A stretch of 20,736 bases of DNA from an uncultured Bacteroidales bacterium (GTDB lineage Bacteria; Bacteroidota; Bacteroidia; Bacteroidales; UBA932), in contig CAMQDS010000020.1 of NCBI GenBank assembly GCA_946999645.1, positions 1-20,736 of the forward strand, read 5' to 3'. Positions 7,962 through 16,305 of this stretch are shown here, piece by piece. Within the stretch, counting starts at the first letter, position 1, and the number at the start of each line of letters is the position of its first letter. The position numbers and the translations under genes are program-made. A model generated the notes under the pieces. The model searched no databases. It had not been told where the DNA came from and was given only the letters and a program-made list of their open reading frames with translations.

Positions 7962-10900
7962 ATGCCTACTTTTAATAATAAAGACAATAAGGTAAAAAGC
8001 AATTTCCATAGAATCAGTATTTCATTGGCATCTCCGGAGGATATTATCGCAAGATCCTGCGGAGAGGTTCTGAAACCTGAAACGGTAAATTACAGAACAT
8101 ACAAGCCAGAGAGAGACGGACTATTCTGCGAAAAAATCTTTGGACCGACAAAGGACTACGAGTGCTATTGCGGAAAATATAAAAGGATAAGATATCGTGG
8201 TATAGTTTGTGACCGCTGCGGTGTGGAAGTTACAGAAAAGAAAGTCCGCAGGGAAAGAATGGGTCATATAGCCCTTACTGTCCCTGTCGCACATATATGG
8301 TACTTCAAATCTGCACCTAATAAGATTTCGGCTCTTATAGGTATGCCGGCAAAAAAACTTGAATCGGTAATTTACTACGAAAAATATGTAGTTATAAACC
8401 CGGGAGCAAGTGGATTGCAGAAACTTGATTTGTTGTCTGAAGACGAGTACTTGGATATTCTTGAAAAATTGCCTGGCAATGCAAATTTATCAGAAGATAA
8501 TCCTGACAAATTTATTGCAAAAATGGGTGCAGAAGGAGTATATGACCTTCTGAAAGAGATAGATATACCTGCACTTGCAAAAGAACTTAGAGTATCAATG
8601 GCAAATGAGACGTCACAGCAGAGAAAAGCAGATATGCTCAAGCGTCTTAATGTTGTTAAATGGTTCGAGGAATCACAAGGTATTAATCGTCCGGAATGGA
8701 TGATTATGAAAGTTATCCCTGTAATTCCTCCAGATTTGCGTCCATTGGTACCATTAGATGGCGGTCGTTTTGCTACATCTGATTTAAATGACTTGTACAG
8801 AAGGGTAATTATAAGAAATAACAGACTCAAAAGACTTATAGAGATAAAGGCGCCTGAGGTCATTCTTAGAAATGAAAAACGTATGCTTCAAGAAGCCGTT
8901 GACTCACTCTTTGACAACTCTAAGAAATCGAGTGCAGTAAAGAGTGAATCCAATAGAGCCTTAAAATCTCTGTCAGACAGCCTTAAAGGTAAACAAGGAC
9001 GTTTCCGTCAGAACCTGTTGGGTAAGCGTGTCGATTACTCAGCACGTTCAGTAATTATAGTCGGACCAGAACTACATATGCATGAGTGTGGTTTGCCTAA
9101 ATTTATGGCGGCAGAACTTTATAAACCATTTATCATTAGAAAACTAATTGAGAGAGGTATTGTAAAGACTGTTAAGTCTGCAAAGAAAATTGTAGATAGA
9201 CGCGATCCTGTTATTTGGGAGATACTTGAAAATGTAATGAAGGGTCATCCAGTTCTGCTTAACCGTGCCCCTACACTACATAGACTTGGTATACAGGCGT
9301 TCCAGCCTAAGATGATAGAAGGTAAAGCCATCCAGTTGCACCCACTTGCATGTACCGCATTCAATGCGGACTTCGATGGTGACCAAATGGCAGTTCACCT
9401 TCCATTAGGCAATGCAGCAGTACTCGAAGCACAACTATTGATGCTCGGTTCACAGAACATTCTAAATCCAGCTAATGGTACACCAATCACCGTACCTTCG
9501 CAGGATATGGTACTTGGTCTTTACTATATCACTAAAGTAAGACCAGGAGTAAAAGGAGAAGGAATGAACTTCTACGGACCAGAAGAGGTAATAGTTGCCC
9601 TAAATGAGAAAGTTGTTGATATACATGCCAAAGTCAATGTAAAACTTCCTATAGACAAGAAGGCACTTGAAAAAGGTTATCAGATGGTAGAAACAACCCC
9701 TGGACGTATTATTGTCAATCAGTTTGTACCAGACGAAGTACCTTATGTAAATGAAGTTCTTGGTAAGAAATCTCTCAGAAAGATTATTACTAATGTAATA
9801 AAGAGTACTGGTGTTACACGTACAGCACAGTTCCTTGATGATATAAAGAATCTTGGTTACGACCGTGCATTCCGTGCTGGTATTTCATTCAACCTGGGTG
9901 ATGTACTTATTCCACAGGAGAAAGACAAACTTATTGAGGAAGGTTATGCACAGGTAGAAGATATCAAGAATAACTACTCAATGGGTTTCATTACAAATAA
10001 TGAACGTTACAACAAGGTAATTGACTTGTGGACAGCGATTGACAACAAACTTACAGGTATAGTTGAAAATCAAATATCTGCAGACCAGCAGGGATTTAAC
10101 CCTGTATATATGATGCTTGATTCTGGTGCCCGTGGTTCTACACAGCAGATTAAACAGCTGTGCGGTATGCGTGGACTTATGGCTAAACCTCAGAAATCAG
10201 GTGCCGCTGGAGCAGAAATTATTGAAAACCCTATCATATCCAACCTTAAGGAAGGTATGACAGTGCTTGAATACTTTATTTCTACCCACGGAGCTCGTAA
10301 AGGTCTTGCTGATACCGCTCTAAAGACAGCAGATGCAGGATACCTTACAAGACGTCTCGTAGATGTTTCCCACGATGTTATAATTACCGAAGAAGATTGC
10401 GGTACATTAAGGGGGCTTATTGCAACAGCAATTAAGAACAAGGATGAAGTAGTTGAGTCATTGGGCGAAAGAATTTTGGGACGAACATCAGTTCACGATA
10501 TTTTCAATCCGCTTACAGGAGACCTTATTCTTCCTGCTGGTCGTGAAATTAAAGAAGATATTGCTAACCTTATTGATTCTCTACCAATAGAACAAGTCGA
10601 AATAAGATCAGTTCTCACCTGCGAGTCAAGAAAGGGAGTATGTGCAAAATGTTACGGTAGAAACCTTGCCACAAGCCGTATGGTAGAAAAAGGTGAGGTA
10701 GTCGGCGTAATTGCAGCACAATCTATCGGTGAACCTGGTACACAGTTGACACTTCGTACTTTCCACGTCGGTGGTACAGCATCAAGCACTGCTGCTGATT
10801 CTTCTATCGAATCTAAATACGATGGTAAGCTGTCATTCGAGGAACTTAGAACCATTGAAAAAGAGGATGGTGATAACAAAGTTGATGTTGTCGTCAGCCG

Positions 10901-12209
10901 TATGACAGAACTTAAGATTATTGATGAGAATACAGGCATTACCTTCTCACAATACGATGTTCCTTACGGTGCCATTCTTCATAAAAAGAATGGAGATACA
11001 GTTAAGAAGGGAGATCTTATTTGCGAATGGGATCCATACAATGCAATTACCATTGTTGAAAAAGCAGGTATTGTTCGATTTGACAACATGATAGATGGCG
11101 TTACCTTCCGTGAGGAAGTAGCCGACGAATTCTCTGTTAATAGAGATAAGGTAATTATAGAGTCAAGGGACAAAACCAAGAATCCTTCAATTCTCATTCT
11201 TAATGAAAGTGGTGAAGTCCTCAAGCAGTACAACCTACCTGTCGGAGCCCATGTTATGGCGTCTGACGGTGAAGAAGTTAAAGTGGGTGATGTAATTATC
11301 AAGATACCTCGCGCTATTGGAAAATCCAGCGATATTACTGGAGGTCTTCCACGAGTTACTGAGTTATTTGAGGCGAGAAACCCTTCAAGCCCTGCAATCA
11401 TCTCTGAAATTAACGGAGAAATTTTCATGGGTAACATCAAGAGAGGTAACCGTGAGATAATTGTACAGAACAAGTCAGGCGTTAAAAAGACCTATCTTGT
11501 ACCTCTTACAAAGCAGATTCTTGTACAGGAAAATGACTACGTAAAAGCAGGAACAAGATTATCCGATGGAGGTATTTCTCCTACAGATATTCTAAATGTA
11601 CTCGGACCTGTAAAAGTACAGGAGTATATAGTTAATGAGGTTCAGGCAGTATATCGTCTTCAAGGTGTTAAGATTAACGACAAGCACTTTGAGATAATAG
11701 TTCGCCAGATGATGCGTAAAGTACAGATTGACAAGCCAGGTGATACAGAATTCCTTCCTGAGGAATTGGTAGATAAGTGGGCTTTCATGGATACAAACGA
11801 TGCAATCTATGGTAAGTACTATGTACTTGAAGCAGGTGATTCACAAAGGTATGCTCCAGGAGATATTATTTCTGCACGTCAAATGAGAAATGAAAACTCA
11901 TCACTTGAACGTCAGGGATTGAAAATGCTTGCAGTAAGAGAGGCTAAGCCTGCTACAGCAAGACAGGTACTTCAGGGTATTACCAGAGCAGCCCTCAAAA
12001 CCGACAGCTTTATTTCTGCCGCATCATTCCAGGAAACTACGAAAGTACTAAGTGAAGCTGCGATAAGGGGAAGAGTTGATACTCTTGAAGGTCTAAAAGA
12101 AAACGTCATCAGCGGACACCTAATTCCTGCAGGTACAGGTCTGAAAGAATATCAGGATATTCTTGTAGGAAGTAAGGAAGATTTCGAGAAAGAGATGAAT
12201 GAGCTTTAA
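7962..12209 (+). CDS. rpoC: DNA-directed RNA polymerase subunit beta'
   Basis: The beta' subunit holds the catalytic Mg2+ and the clamp. The 1415-aa product is full length. Zinc site 1 is formed by C68, C70, C83 and C86 (CYCG...CDRC). The absolutely conserved NADFDGDQMA lies at residues 468-477, with metal ligands D470, D472 and D474. Zinc site 2 is C813, C887, C894 and C897 (CGTLRG...CESRKGVCAKC). The trigger-loop region follows (GVIAAQSIGEPGTQLTLRTFH). It starts at ATG 7962 after AATAAGAAAT, with no Shine-Dalgarno motif, 28 bases downstream of rpoB. A strong terminator follows its TAA stop and closes the long operon. Confidence 0.99.
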   Translation: MPTFNNKDNKVKSNFHRISISLASPEDIIARSCGEVLKPETVNYRTYKPERDGLFCEKIFGPTKDYECYCGKYKRIRYRGIVCDRCGVEVTEKKVRRERMGHIALTVPVAHIWYFKSAPNKISALIGMPAKKLESVIYYEKYVVINPGASGLQKLDLLSEDEYLDILEKLPGNANLSEDNPDKFIAKMGAEGVYDLLKEIDIPALAKELRVSMANETSQQRKADMLKRLNVVKWFEESQGINRPEWMIMKVIPVIPPDLRPLVPLDGGRFATSDLNDLYRRVIIRNNRLKRLIEIKAPEVILRNEKRMLQEAVDSLFDNSKKSSAVKSESNRALKSLSDSLKGKQGRFRQNLLGKRVDYSARSVIIVGPELHMHECGLPKFMAAELYKPFIIRKLIERGIVKTVKSAKKIVDRRDPVIWEILENVMKGHPVLLNRAPTLHRLGIQAFQPKMIEGKAIQLHPLACTAFNADFDGDQMAVHLPLGNAAVLEAQLLMLGSQNILNPANGTPITVPSQDMVLGLYYITKVRPGVKGEGMNFYGPEEVIVALNEKVVDIHAKVNVKLPIDKKALEKGYQMVETTPGRIIVNQFVPDEVPYVNEVLGKKSLRKIITNVIKSTGVTRTAQFLDDIKNLGYDRAFRAGISFNLGDVLIPQEKDKLIEEGYAQVEDIKNNYSMGFITNNERYNKVIDLWTAIDNKLTGIVENQISADQQGFNPVYMMLDSGARGSTQQIKQLCGMRGLMAKPQKSGAAGAEIIENPIISNLKEGMTVLEYFISTHGARKGLADTALKTADAGYLTRRLVDVSHDVIITEEDCGTLRGLIATAIKNKDEVVESLGERILGRTSVHDIFNPLTGDLILPAGREIKEDIANLIDSLPIEQVEIRSVLTCESRKGVCAKCYGRNLATSRMVEKGEVVGVIAAQSIGEPGTQLTLRTFHVGGTASSTAADSSIESKYDGKLSFEELRTIEKEDGDNKVDVVVSRMTELKIIDENTGITFSQYDVPYGAILHKKNGDTVKKGDLICEWDPYNAITIVEKAGIVRFDNMIDGVTFREEVADEFSVNRDKVIIESRDKTKNPSILILNESGEVLKQYNLPVGAHVMASDGEEVKVGDVIIKIPRAIGKSSDITGGLPRVTELFEARNPSSPAIISEINGEIFMGNIKRGNREIIVQNKSGVKKTYLVPLTKQILVQENDYVKAGTRLSDGGISPTDILNVLGPVKVQEYIVNEVQAVYRLQGVKINDKHFEIIVRQMMRKVQIDKPGDTEFLPEELVDKWAFMDTNDAIYGKYYVLEAGDSQRYAPGDIISARQMRNENSSLERQGLKMLAVREAKPATARQVLQGITRAALKTDSFISAASFQETTKVLSEAAIRGRVDTLEGLKENVISGHLIPAGTGLKEYQDILVGSKEDFEKEMNEL

Positions 12210-12235
12210 AAAAGCTCTACTGTATATACTACACT

Positions 12236-12279
12236 AAGTAAGCGTCGGGATATTATTCATCCTGACGCTTACTTTTTTT
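12236..12279 (+). terminator. Intrinsic terminator after rpoC
   Basis: A 16-bp stem (12236-12251 with 12259-12274, containing AAGCGTCGGGAT and ATCCTGACGCTT, one G-T wobble) has a 7-nt loop ATTATTC and a run of seven Ts (12273-12279). It is the end of the secE-to-rpoC transcription unit. The next 88 bases up to the rpsO promoter hold no gene that I can support. Confidence 0.9.
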
Positions 12280-12367
12280 ACTATGTACGACAACAAAGGA
12301 ATAACGAAGACAATGACACATCGCACTTGATTACTAACTCTACCAGAGAAGAAATAAAATGAAAATC

Positions 12368-12399
12368 ATTGTTTTATCAAATATATATACTTATATTTG
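12368..12399 (+). promoter_or_regulatory. Candidate Bacteroides-type promoter for rpsO
   Basis: The -7 box TATATTTG (12392-12399) fits the Bacteroidota consensus TAnnTTTG exactly. A -33-like ATTG lies at 12368-12371, with 20 bp between the boxes, within the usual spacing. Transcription would start near 12405, just ahead of the leader hairpin and about 58 bases before rpsO. It lies downstream of the rpoC terminator, where a new promoter is expected. Confidence 0.6.
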
Positions 12400-12409
12400 T
12401 CGAAATGAA

Positions 12410-12430
12410 CCCGAATGTACGTCTTTCGGG
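12410..12430 (+). promoter_or_regulatory. Leader hairpin upstream of rpsO
   Basis: CCCGAA (12410-12415) pairs with TTCGGG (12425-12430) around a 9-nt loop. With the candidate promoter at 12392-12399 this hairpin would sit almost at the mRNA 5' end, 32 bases before the rpsO ATG. S15 represses its own mRNA through leader structures in several bacterial lineages, so this is a possible autoregulatory element. It could equally be a simple 5' stabilising stem. Confidence 0.4.
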
Positions 12431-12462
12431 AAAGATTGATTTATTAACTAAAATTTTTTGCA

Positions 12463-12738
12463 ATGGCTGAATATTTACAAGCTGACAAAAAGCAAGAGAT
12501 TTTCGCTAAGTACGGGAAGTCCAATACAGACACCGGCTCACCAGAGAGTCAAGTTGCTTTATTCTCCTACCGTATCGATCACCTTACAGATCATATCAAG
12601 AAGAACAGGAAAGATATGGTTACACGCCGTTCCCTTCTTCGACTCGTAGGTAAAAGACGTCGTCTTCTGGATTATCTTCAGAAAATTGACATCGAAAGAT
12701 ACAGGAATATTATCAAGGAGTTAGGTCTCCGTCGATAA
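12463..12738 (+). CDS. rpsO: 30S ribosomal protein S15
   Basis: S15 binds the central domain of 16S rRNA early in 30S assembly and contacts the large subunit in an intersubunit bridge. The 91-aa product is close to the family's usual 88-89 aa. It carries the S15 signature TDTGSPESQVALF (residues 22-34) and the basic helix region DHIKKNRKDMVTRRSLLRLV followed by GKRRRLLDYLQK (43-74). The start at ATG 12463 gives MAEYLQADKKQEI; AATTTTTTGCA precedes it, with no Shine-Dalgarno motif. It has its own candidate promoter and leader hairpin. A terminator separates it from pnp, so rpsO and pnp are adjacent, as in many bacteria. Confidence 0.97.
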   Translation: MAEYLQADKKQEIFAKYGKSNTDTGSPESQVALFSYRIDHLTDHIKKNRKDMVTRRSLLRLVGKRRRLLDYLQKIDIERYRNIIKELGLRR

Positions 12739-12756
12739 AGACGTAGGGAGGAAACC

Positions 12757-12795
12757 AAAGGGATAGGTTCCTAAGAGGACCGTCCCTTTTTTTTT
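12757..12795 (+). terminator. Terminator between rpsO and pnp
   Basis: AAAGGGA (12757-12763) pairs with TCCCTTT (12783-12789). An inner stem GGT-CC/GGACC has a small bulge, and nine Ts follow in total (12787-12795). The pnp ATG is only 25 bases beyond the T-tract. I see no perfect TAnnTTTG box for pnp, so pnp may depend on read-through past this site. Confidence 0.8.
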
Positions 12796-12820
12796 ACTTT
12801 GGAAGACAATAGAAAAAATA

Positions 12821-15181
12821 ATGAACATTATCAACAAGAAGATTGAATTATCCGACGGTCGGGTAATTGAAATTGAAACAGGCAAATTAGCCAAGCAAGC
12901 AGATGGTTCTGCTGTAGTAAAGATGGGTGGTACTATGCTTCTTGCCACCGTTACATGTGCAACAGAAGTAGCAGAAGGAACAGATTTCCTCCCACTACAG
13001 GTAGACTATAAGGAAAAATTCTATTCAGCAGGAAGATTCCCTGGCGGTTTTATGAAACGCGAAGGCAAGGCATCGGATTATGAAATATTGATTTCACGTC
13101 TTGTCGATAGGGCTTTAAGACCTCTTTTCCCTGAAGACTTTCACCTCGCAGTATTTGTAAATATATGGCTTATATCTGCAGAAAAAGATATTCAGCCTGA
13201 TGCACTTGCAGGACTTGCAGCATCTGCAGCTCTTGCAACAAGCGATATTCCATTTTTAGGTCCTATTTCAGAAGTTAGAGTTGCAAGAATCAACGGAGAA
13301 TTTAAAATCAATCCTACATTCTCTGAGATGAAGGATGCAGACCTTGAACTTATGGTAGCTGCTACTGAGGAGAATATAATGATGGTTGAGGGCGAAATGA
13401 ATGAAGTTACAGAGGACGTAATGCTAAACTCTATCAAATTCGCTCATGAAGAAATAAAAAGACATTGCCGTGTACAAAAAGAACTTAACAAAGAATTAGG
13501 CAAAGAAACAAAAAGGGATTATCCTCACGATGAGGAAGATGAGACCTTACGTAAAGCAGTGCATGAATTCTGCTATGATAAATGTTATGCACTAGCAAAG
13601 GCAGCAAAACCTAAGCAGGAAAGAAATGCAGGCTTTGAGCAAATCCACAATGACTTCCTTGAAACAATCCCAGAAGAAGAGAGAGAAGAAAAGGCAGCAA
13701 TGGTGGCACGGTACTATGCCAACGAAGAAAAAGAAGCAATGCGTAACCTTATATTAGATGAAGGAATACGTCTTGACGGAAGAAAGACTGATGTAGTAAG
13801 ACCTATATGGTGCGAAGTAGGTTGCCTCCCTTGTGCTCACGGTTCTGCAATATTTACACGTGGAGAAACGCAATCATTGGCAACTGTCACTCTCGGAACA
13901 AAGTTAGATATGAAAGAAATGGATGAAGTTCTGATCAATGAGACTCAGCAGTTTGTCCTTCATTATAACTTCCCACCATTTGCAACAGGTGAGGCTAAAG
14001 CACAAAGAAGCGTAGGAAGACGTGAAATAGGTCATGGAAACCTTGCTTATAGAGCATTAAAAGCCGTTATGCCAAAGGCTCCTGAGTTCCCTTATGCAGT
14101 ACGCGTAGTATCTGATATACTTGAGTCCAATGGTTCATCATCACAGGCATCTATTTGTGGTGGCTGCCTTGCACTCATGGACGCAGGTGTGCAGATTAAA
14201 AAGCCTGTAGCCGGAGTGGCAATGGGACTTATTACAGACGCAAAAAACCCTAATGGAAGATATGCCATCCTTACCGATATACTTGGAGATGAGGATCACC
14301 TTGGGGATATGGACTTCAAGGTCGCTGGAACAAAAGATGGTATTACTGCCACACAGATGGATATAAAAGTTGATGGCTTGTCATACGATGTTCTTGAAAA
14401 GGCTTTGGAGCAAGCACGTCAAGGAAGGCTTCATATTATGAATGAAATGTTGAAGACTATCAGTGAGCCGCGTGAAGACTATAAGCCATTTGTACCGCGT
14501 ATCAAACAATTTGAAATTTCCAAAGACTTTATTGGTGCTGTTATTGGAAAAGGCGGAGAAACAATACAAAAGATACAGGCAGAGACTGGTGCTACCATTA
14601 CAATTGATGAAATAAATGGTAAAGGTATAGTAGATATATCAACAAATGATGCAGAAGCAATGACTAAGGCCTATAATTGGATTATGGGAATATGCTCTGT
14701 TCCTGAAGTCGGAGAAACATACCATGGTAAAGTAGTATCAATCCTTGACTTCGGTGCATTTATTGAGATTATGCCAGGAAAAGAAGGTCTCCTTCATGTT
14801 TCAGAAATTGCATGGGAGAAGACAGAGAATGTAGCTGATGTACTCAAAGTCGGAGATGAAGTAGATGTTAAACTTCTTGAAATAGATGAAAAAACAGGCA
14901 AGATGAGACTATCTATGAGAGCATTAACCGAAAAGCCTGAAGGATATGTAGAACCAGAACGCCGTCCAAGAAACGACAGAAACAATGAACGCCGTGGAAA
15001 TGACAGAAGAGGAGGCTTTTCAGATAGAAGAGGCGACAGAAAAGGCTTTGACAATAGAGATAGACATAATGGAGAACGTAGAAACGAGCATAGAAGACCA
15101 TTTGAGACTAAGGAAGAAAATAATGAAAATATATTTAATCCTGAAGGACAAGATCAAAACGATGCTCCAGAAATTTTCTAA
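12821..15181 (+). CDS. pnp: Polyribonucleotide nucleotidyltransferase (PNPase) with long charged tail
   Basis: PNPase degrades RNA 3' to 5' by phosphorolysis as a trimer and can add 3' tails. The 786-aa product has two RNase PH domains joined by a helical linker. The second holds the catalytic segment GDEDHLGDMDFK, with D492, D498 and K500 matching E. coli D486, D492 and K494. A KH domain follows, with its GKGG loop at 576-579. An S1 domain lies at about 630-700 (GETYHGKVVSILDFGAF). The protein then continues for about 73 residues (714-786) in an Arg/Asp/Asn/Gly-rich low-complexity tail. This makes it clearly longer than E. coli PNPase (711 aa). The tail may bind RNA or partners; that is inference. 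It starts at ATG 12821 after AGAAAAAATA. Confidence 0.97.
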   Translation: MNIINKKIELSDGRVIEIETGKLAKQADGSAVVKMGGTMLLATVTCATEVAEGTDFLPLQVDYKEKFYSAGRFPGGFMKREGKASDYEILISRLVDRALRPLFPEDFHLAVFVNIWLISAEKDIQPDALAGLAASAALATSDIPFLGPISEVRVARINGEFKINPTFSEMKDADLELMVAATEENIMMVEGEMNEVTEDVMLNSIKFAHEEIKRHCRVQKELNKELGKETKRDYPHDEEDETLRKAVHEFCYDKCYALAKAAKPKQERNAGFEQIHNDFLETIPEEEREEKAAMVARYYANEEKEAMRNLILDEGIRLDGRKTDVVRPIWCEVGCLPCAHGSAIFTRGETQSLATVTLGTKLDMKEMDEVLINETQQFVLHYNFPPFATGEAKAQRSVGRREIGHGNLAYRALKAVMPKAPEFPYAVRVVSDILESNGSSSQASICGGCLALMDAGVQIKKPVAGVAMGLITDAKNPNGRYAILTDILGDEDHLGDMDFKVAGTKDGITATQMDIKVDGLSYDVLEKALEQARQGRLHIMNEMLKTISEPREDYKPFVPRIKQFEISKDFIGAVIGKGGETIQKIQAETGATITIDEINGKGIVDISTNDAEAMTKAYNWIMGICSVPEVGETYHGKVVSILDFGAFIEIMPGKEGLLHVSEIAWEKTENVADVLKVGDEVDVKLLEIDEKTGKMRLSMRALTEKPEGYVEPERRPRNDRNNERRGNDRRGGFSDRRGDRKGFDNRDRHNGERRNEHRRPFETKEENNENIFNPEGQDQNDAPEIF

Positions 15182-15202
15182 TTCTCTGAAAACTATATAA
15201 AT

Positions 15203-15234
15203 AAAAACGGACGATGTATATCGCCCGTTTTTTT
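15203..15234. terminator. Bidirectional terminator between convergent pnp and mscL
   Basis: AAAAACGG (15203-15210) pairs with CCG plus a T run (15225-15234), and an inner stem CGAT/ATCG (15212-15215 with 15220-15223) closes a GTAT loop. On the plus strand seven Ts end the pnp transcript. On the minus strand the five As at 15203-15207 give a U-tract for transcripts arriving from mscL. It lies midway between the two converging stops. Confidence 0.8.
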
Positions 15235-15251
15235 ATATTATTAAAACCAAT

Positions 15252-15707
15252 TTATTTTTGGTTCTTAAGAAGATCGCGTATTTCTTCGAGTAGAACAACA
15301 TCATCAGGCTTAGGTGCAGGAGCAGCAGGAGCGGCCTCTTTTTCTTTCTCCTTCTTTCCTTTCATTTTTGAAATTCCTCTTATTACCACAAAGATACACA
15401 GGGCAATTATCAAGAAATCAAAAACTACTTGAATGAAGTTGCCATAATTGACAGTAACAGCAGGCTTTGCAGCTTGAATAACCGTTCCAGCAGCATCTAC
15501 TTGCTCTTGAACAGCCTTAACCAATGTAAACTTCCAATCTGTAAAATTAACGCCTCCAGTAATTACACCAATAAAAGGCATTAAAATATCACTGACAAGA
15601 GAGGTAACAATTTTTCCGAATGCACCACCAATGATAACACCGATTGCCATATCAACCACATTGCCCTTAATAGCAAATGCCTTGAAATCATCCCAAAATT
15701 TTGCCAT
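15252..15707 (-). CDS. mscL: Large-conductance mechanosensitive channel MscL
   Basis: MscL is a pentameric inner-membrane channel that opens under membrane tension and releases solutes during hypo-osmotic shock. The 151-aa product begins with the family N-terminus (KFWDDFKAFAIKGNVVDMA), followed by the gate-lining first helix VIIGGAFGKIVTSLVSDILM (about residues 24-43). It has a periplasmic loop (about 52-86), a second membrane helix (about 90-110), a Lys/Ala/Pro-rich linker and the C-terminal bundle helix LLEEIRDLLKNQK. It is somewhat longer than E. coli MscL (136 aa), mainly in the loop and the linker. It starts 10 bases after the stop of the exported coiled-coil gene, so the two are probably cotranscribed. 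It ends before the shared terminator. Confidence 0.97.
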   Translation of the reverse strand: MAKFWDDFKAFAIKGNVVDMAIGVIIGGAFGKIVTSLVSDILMPFIGVITGGVNFTDWKFTLVKAVQEQVDAAGTVIQAAKPAVTVNYGNFIQVVFDFLIIALCIFVVIRGISKMKGKKEKEKEAAPAAPAPKPDDVVLLEEIRDLLKNQK

Positions 15708-15717
15708 AATTTTTGCT

Positions 15718-16254
15718 TTAAATTAAACTTTTATTCTTTTTCAACATTGAAATTGACTTCTTGCTATTCTTAATAGATTTTTCGGAAAGTTTTATCGCAG
15801 ATTTTAAAATTTTTATCTTCCGTTTAATAATCTTATATTCCTTCAGGTCCATATCGAGGGCGCTTTCTAAGTGCTTAATTTCCTGAGAAATAACTTTTAA
15901 TTTTTCTTTTTCTTCCCGATTAAGTCCACCATCCAAAGTAAATGATTCCTTTTGAATCTTATATGCATCCTTTTTCAGTTTAACTGCATTTTTTCTTACA
16001 TCTACAGACTTTTTTCTGAGATCGAGAAGATGTTTCTGCTCCTCAAGAAGTTTTTTATTCTCTACAATTTTCTCTTGATTCTTATTTATGTTTTCCTCAT
16101 ACTCACTGATCTTGTTTCTAATCAACAAAGTAGTATCCCTAACTGAAACAGAAGCAGAACTATCTGATTTTTCATAGGCAAAAAGCCCATTTGAACACAT
16201 TAAAGAACAAGAAATAAATAATATAGAGAAAAATTTAACATTCAATACTTTCAT
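15718..16254 (-). CDS. Exported coiled-coil protein of unknown function
   Basis: I do not recognise a family. The 178-aa product starts with a signal-peptide-like segment (MKVLNVKFFSILFISCSLMC), with a plausible signal peptidase I site after LFA (residue 26). C16 or C20 could make it a lipoprotein, but neither sits in a good lipobox. From about residue 44 to the end it is almost wholly Lys/Glu/Ile/Leu-rich helix with heptad-like spacing. It falls in two blocks (about 44-105 and 113-175) broken by TLDGGLNRE, suggesting an antiparallel helical hairpin. It could work as a periplasmic spacer or scaffold; that is inference. The start codon is 51 bases after the glycosyltransferase stop and its TAA is 10 bases before mscL, which suggests cotranscription with the channel. 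Confidence 0.8.
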   Translation of the reverse strand: MKVLNVKFFSILFISCSLMCSNGLFAYEKSDSSASVSVRDTTLLIRNKISEYEENINKNQEKIVENKKLLEEQKHLLDLRKKSVDVRKNAVKLKKDAYKIQKESFTLDGGLNREEKEKLKVISQEIKHLESALDMDLKEYKIIKRKIKILKSAIKLSEKSIKNSKKSISMLKKNKSLI

Positions 16255-16305
16255 AATATAATTATCTTTTAAGAACTAAACTATCGTAAAGATAGCCATT
16301 TATTC

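Noticed and set aside
8375..8863. 162-aa frame on the minus strand inside rpoC
   Set aside because: It is antisense to a conserved part of rpoC, has Ser/Ile/Leu-rich shadow composition and no recognisable domain or start context.
10979..11473. 164-aa frame on the minus strand inside rpoC
   Set aside because: It is antisense to intact rpoC. It is long only because the opposite strand lacks stop complements in this codon usage.
12280..12367. Small gene between the rpoC terminator and the rpsO promoter
   Set aside because: The only frame found, starting at the ATG near 12283, is about 15 codons long, with no start context and no signal-like features.
12458..12649. 63-aa plus-strand frame overlapping rpsO
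   Set aside because: It is an out-of-frame shadow of rpsO, which has clear S15 motifs.
14985..15200. 71-aa frame overlapping the PNPase tail
   Set aside because: It is an alternative frame of the low-complexity tail. The pnp frame continues the S1 domain without a break, so I see no frameshift.
15214..15432. 72-aa plus-strand frame opposite mscL
   Set aside because: Its low-complexity Ser/Ala/Phe run is the reverse of the Lys/Glu/Ala linker of MscL, and it begins inside the terminator region.
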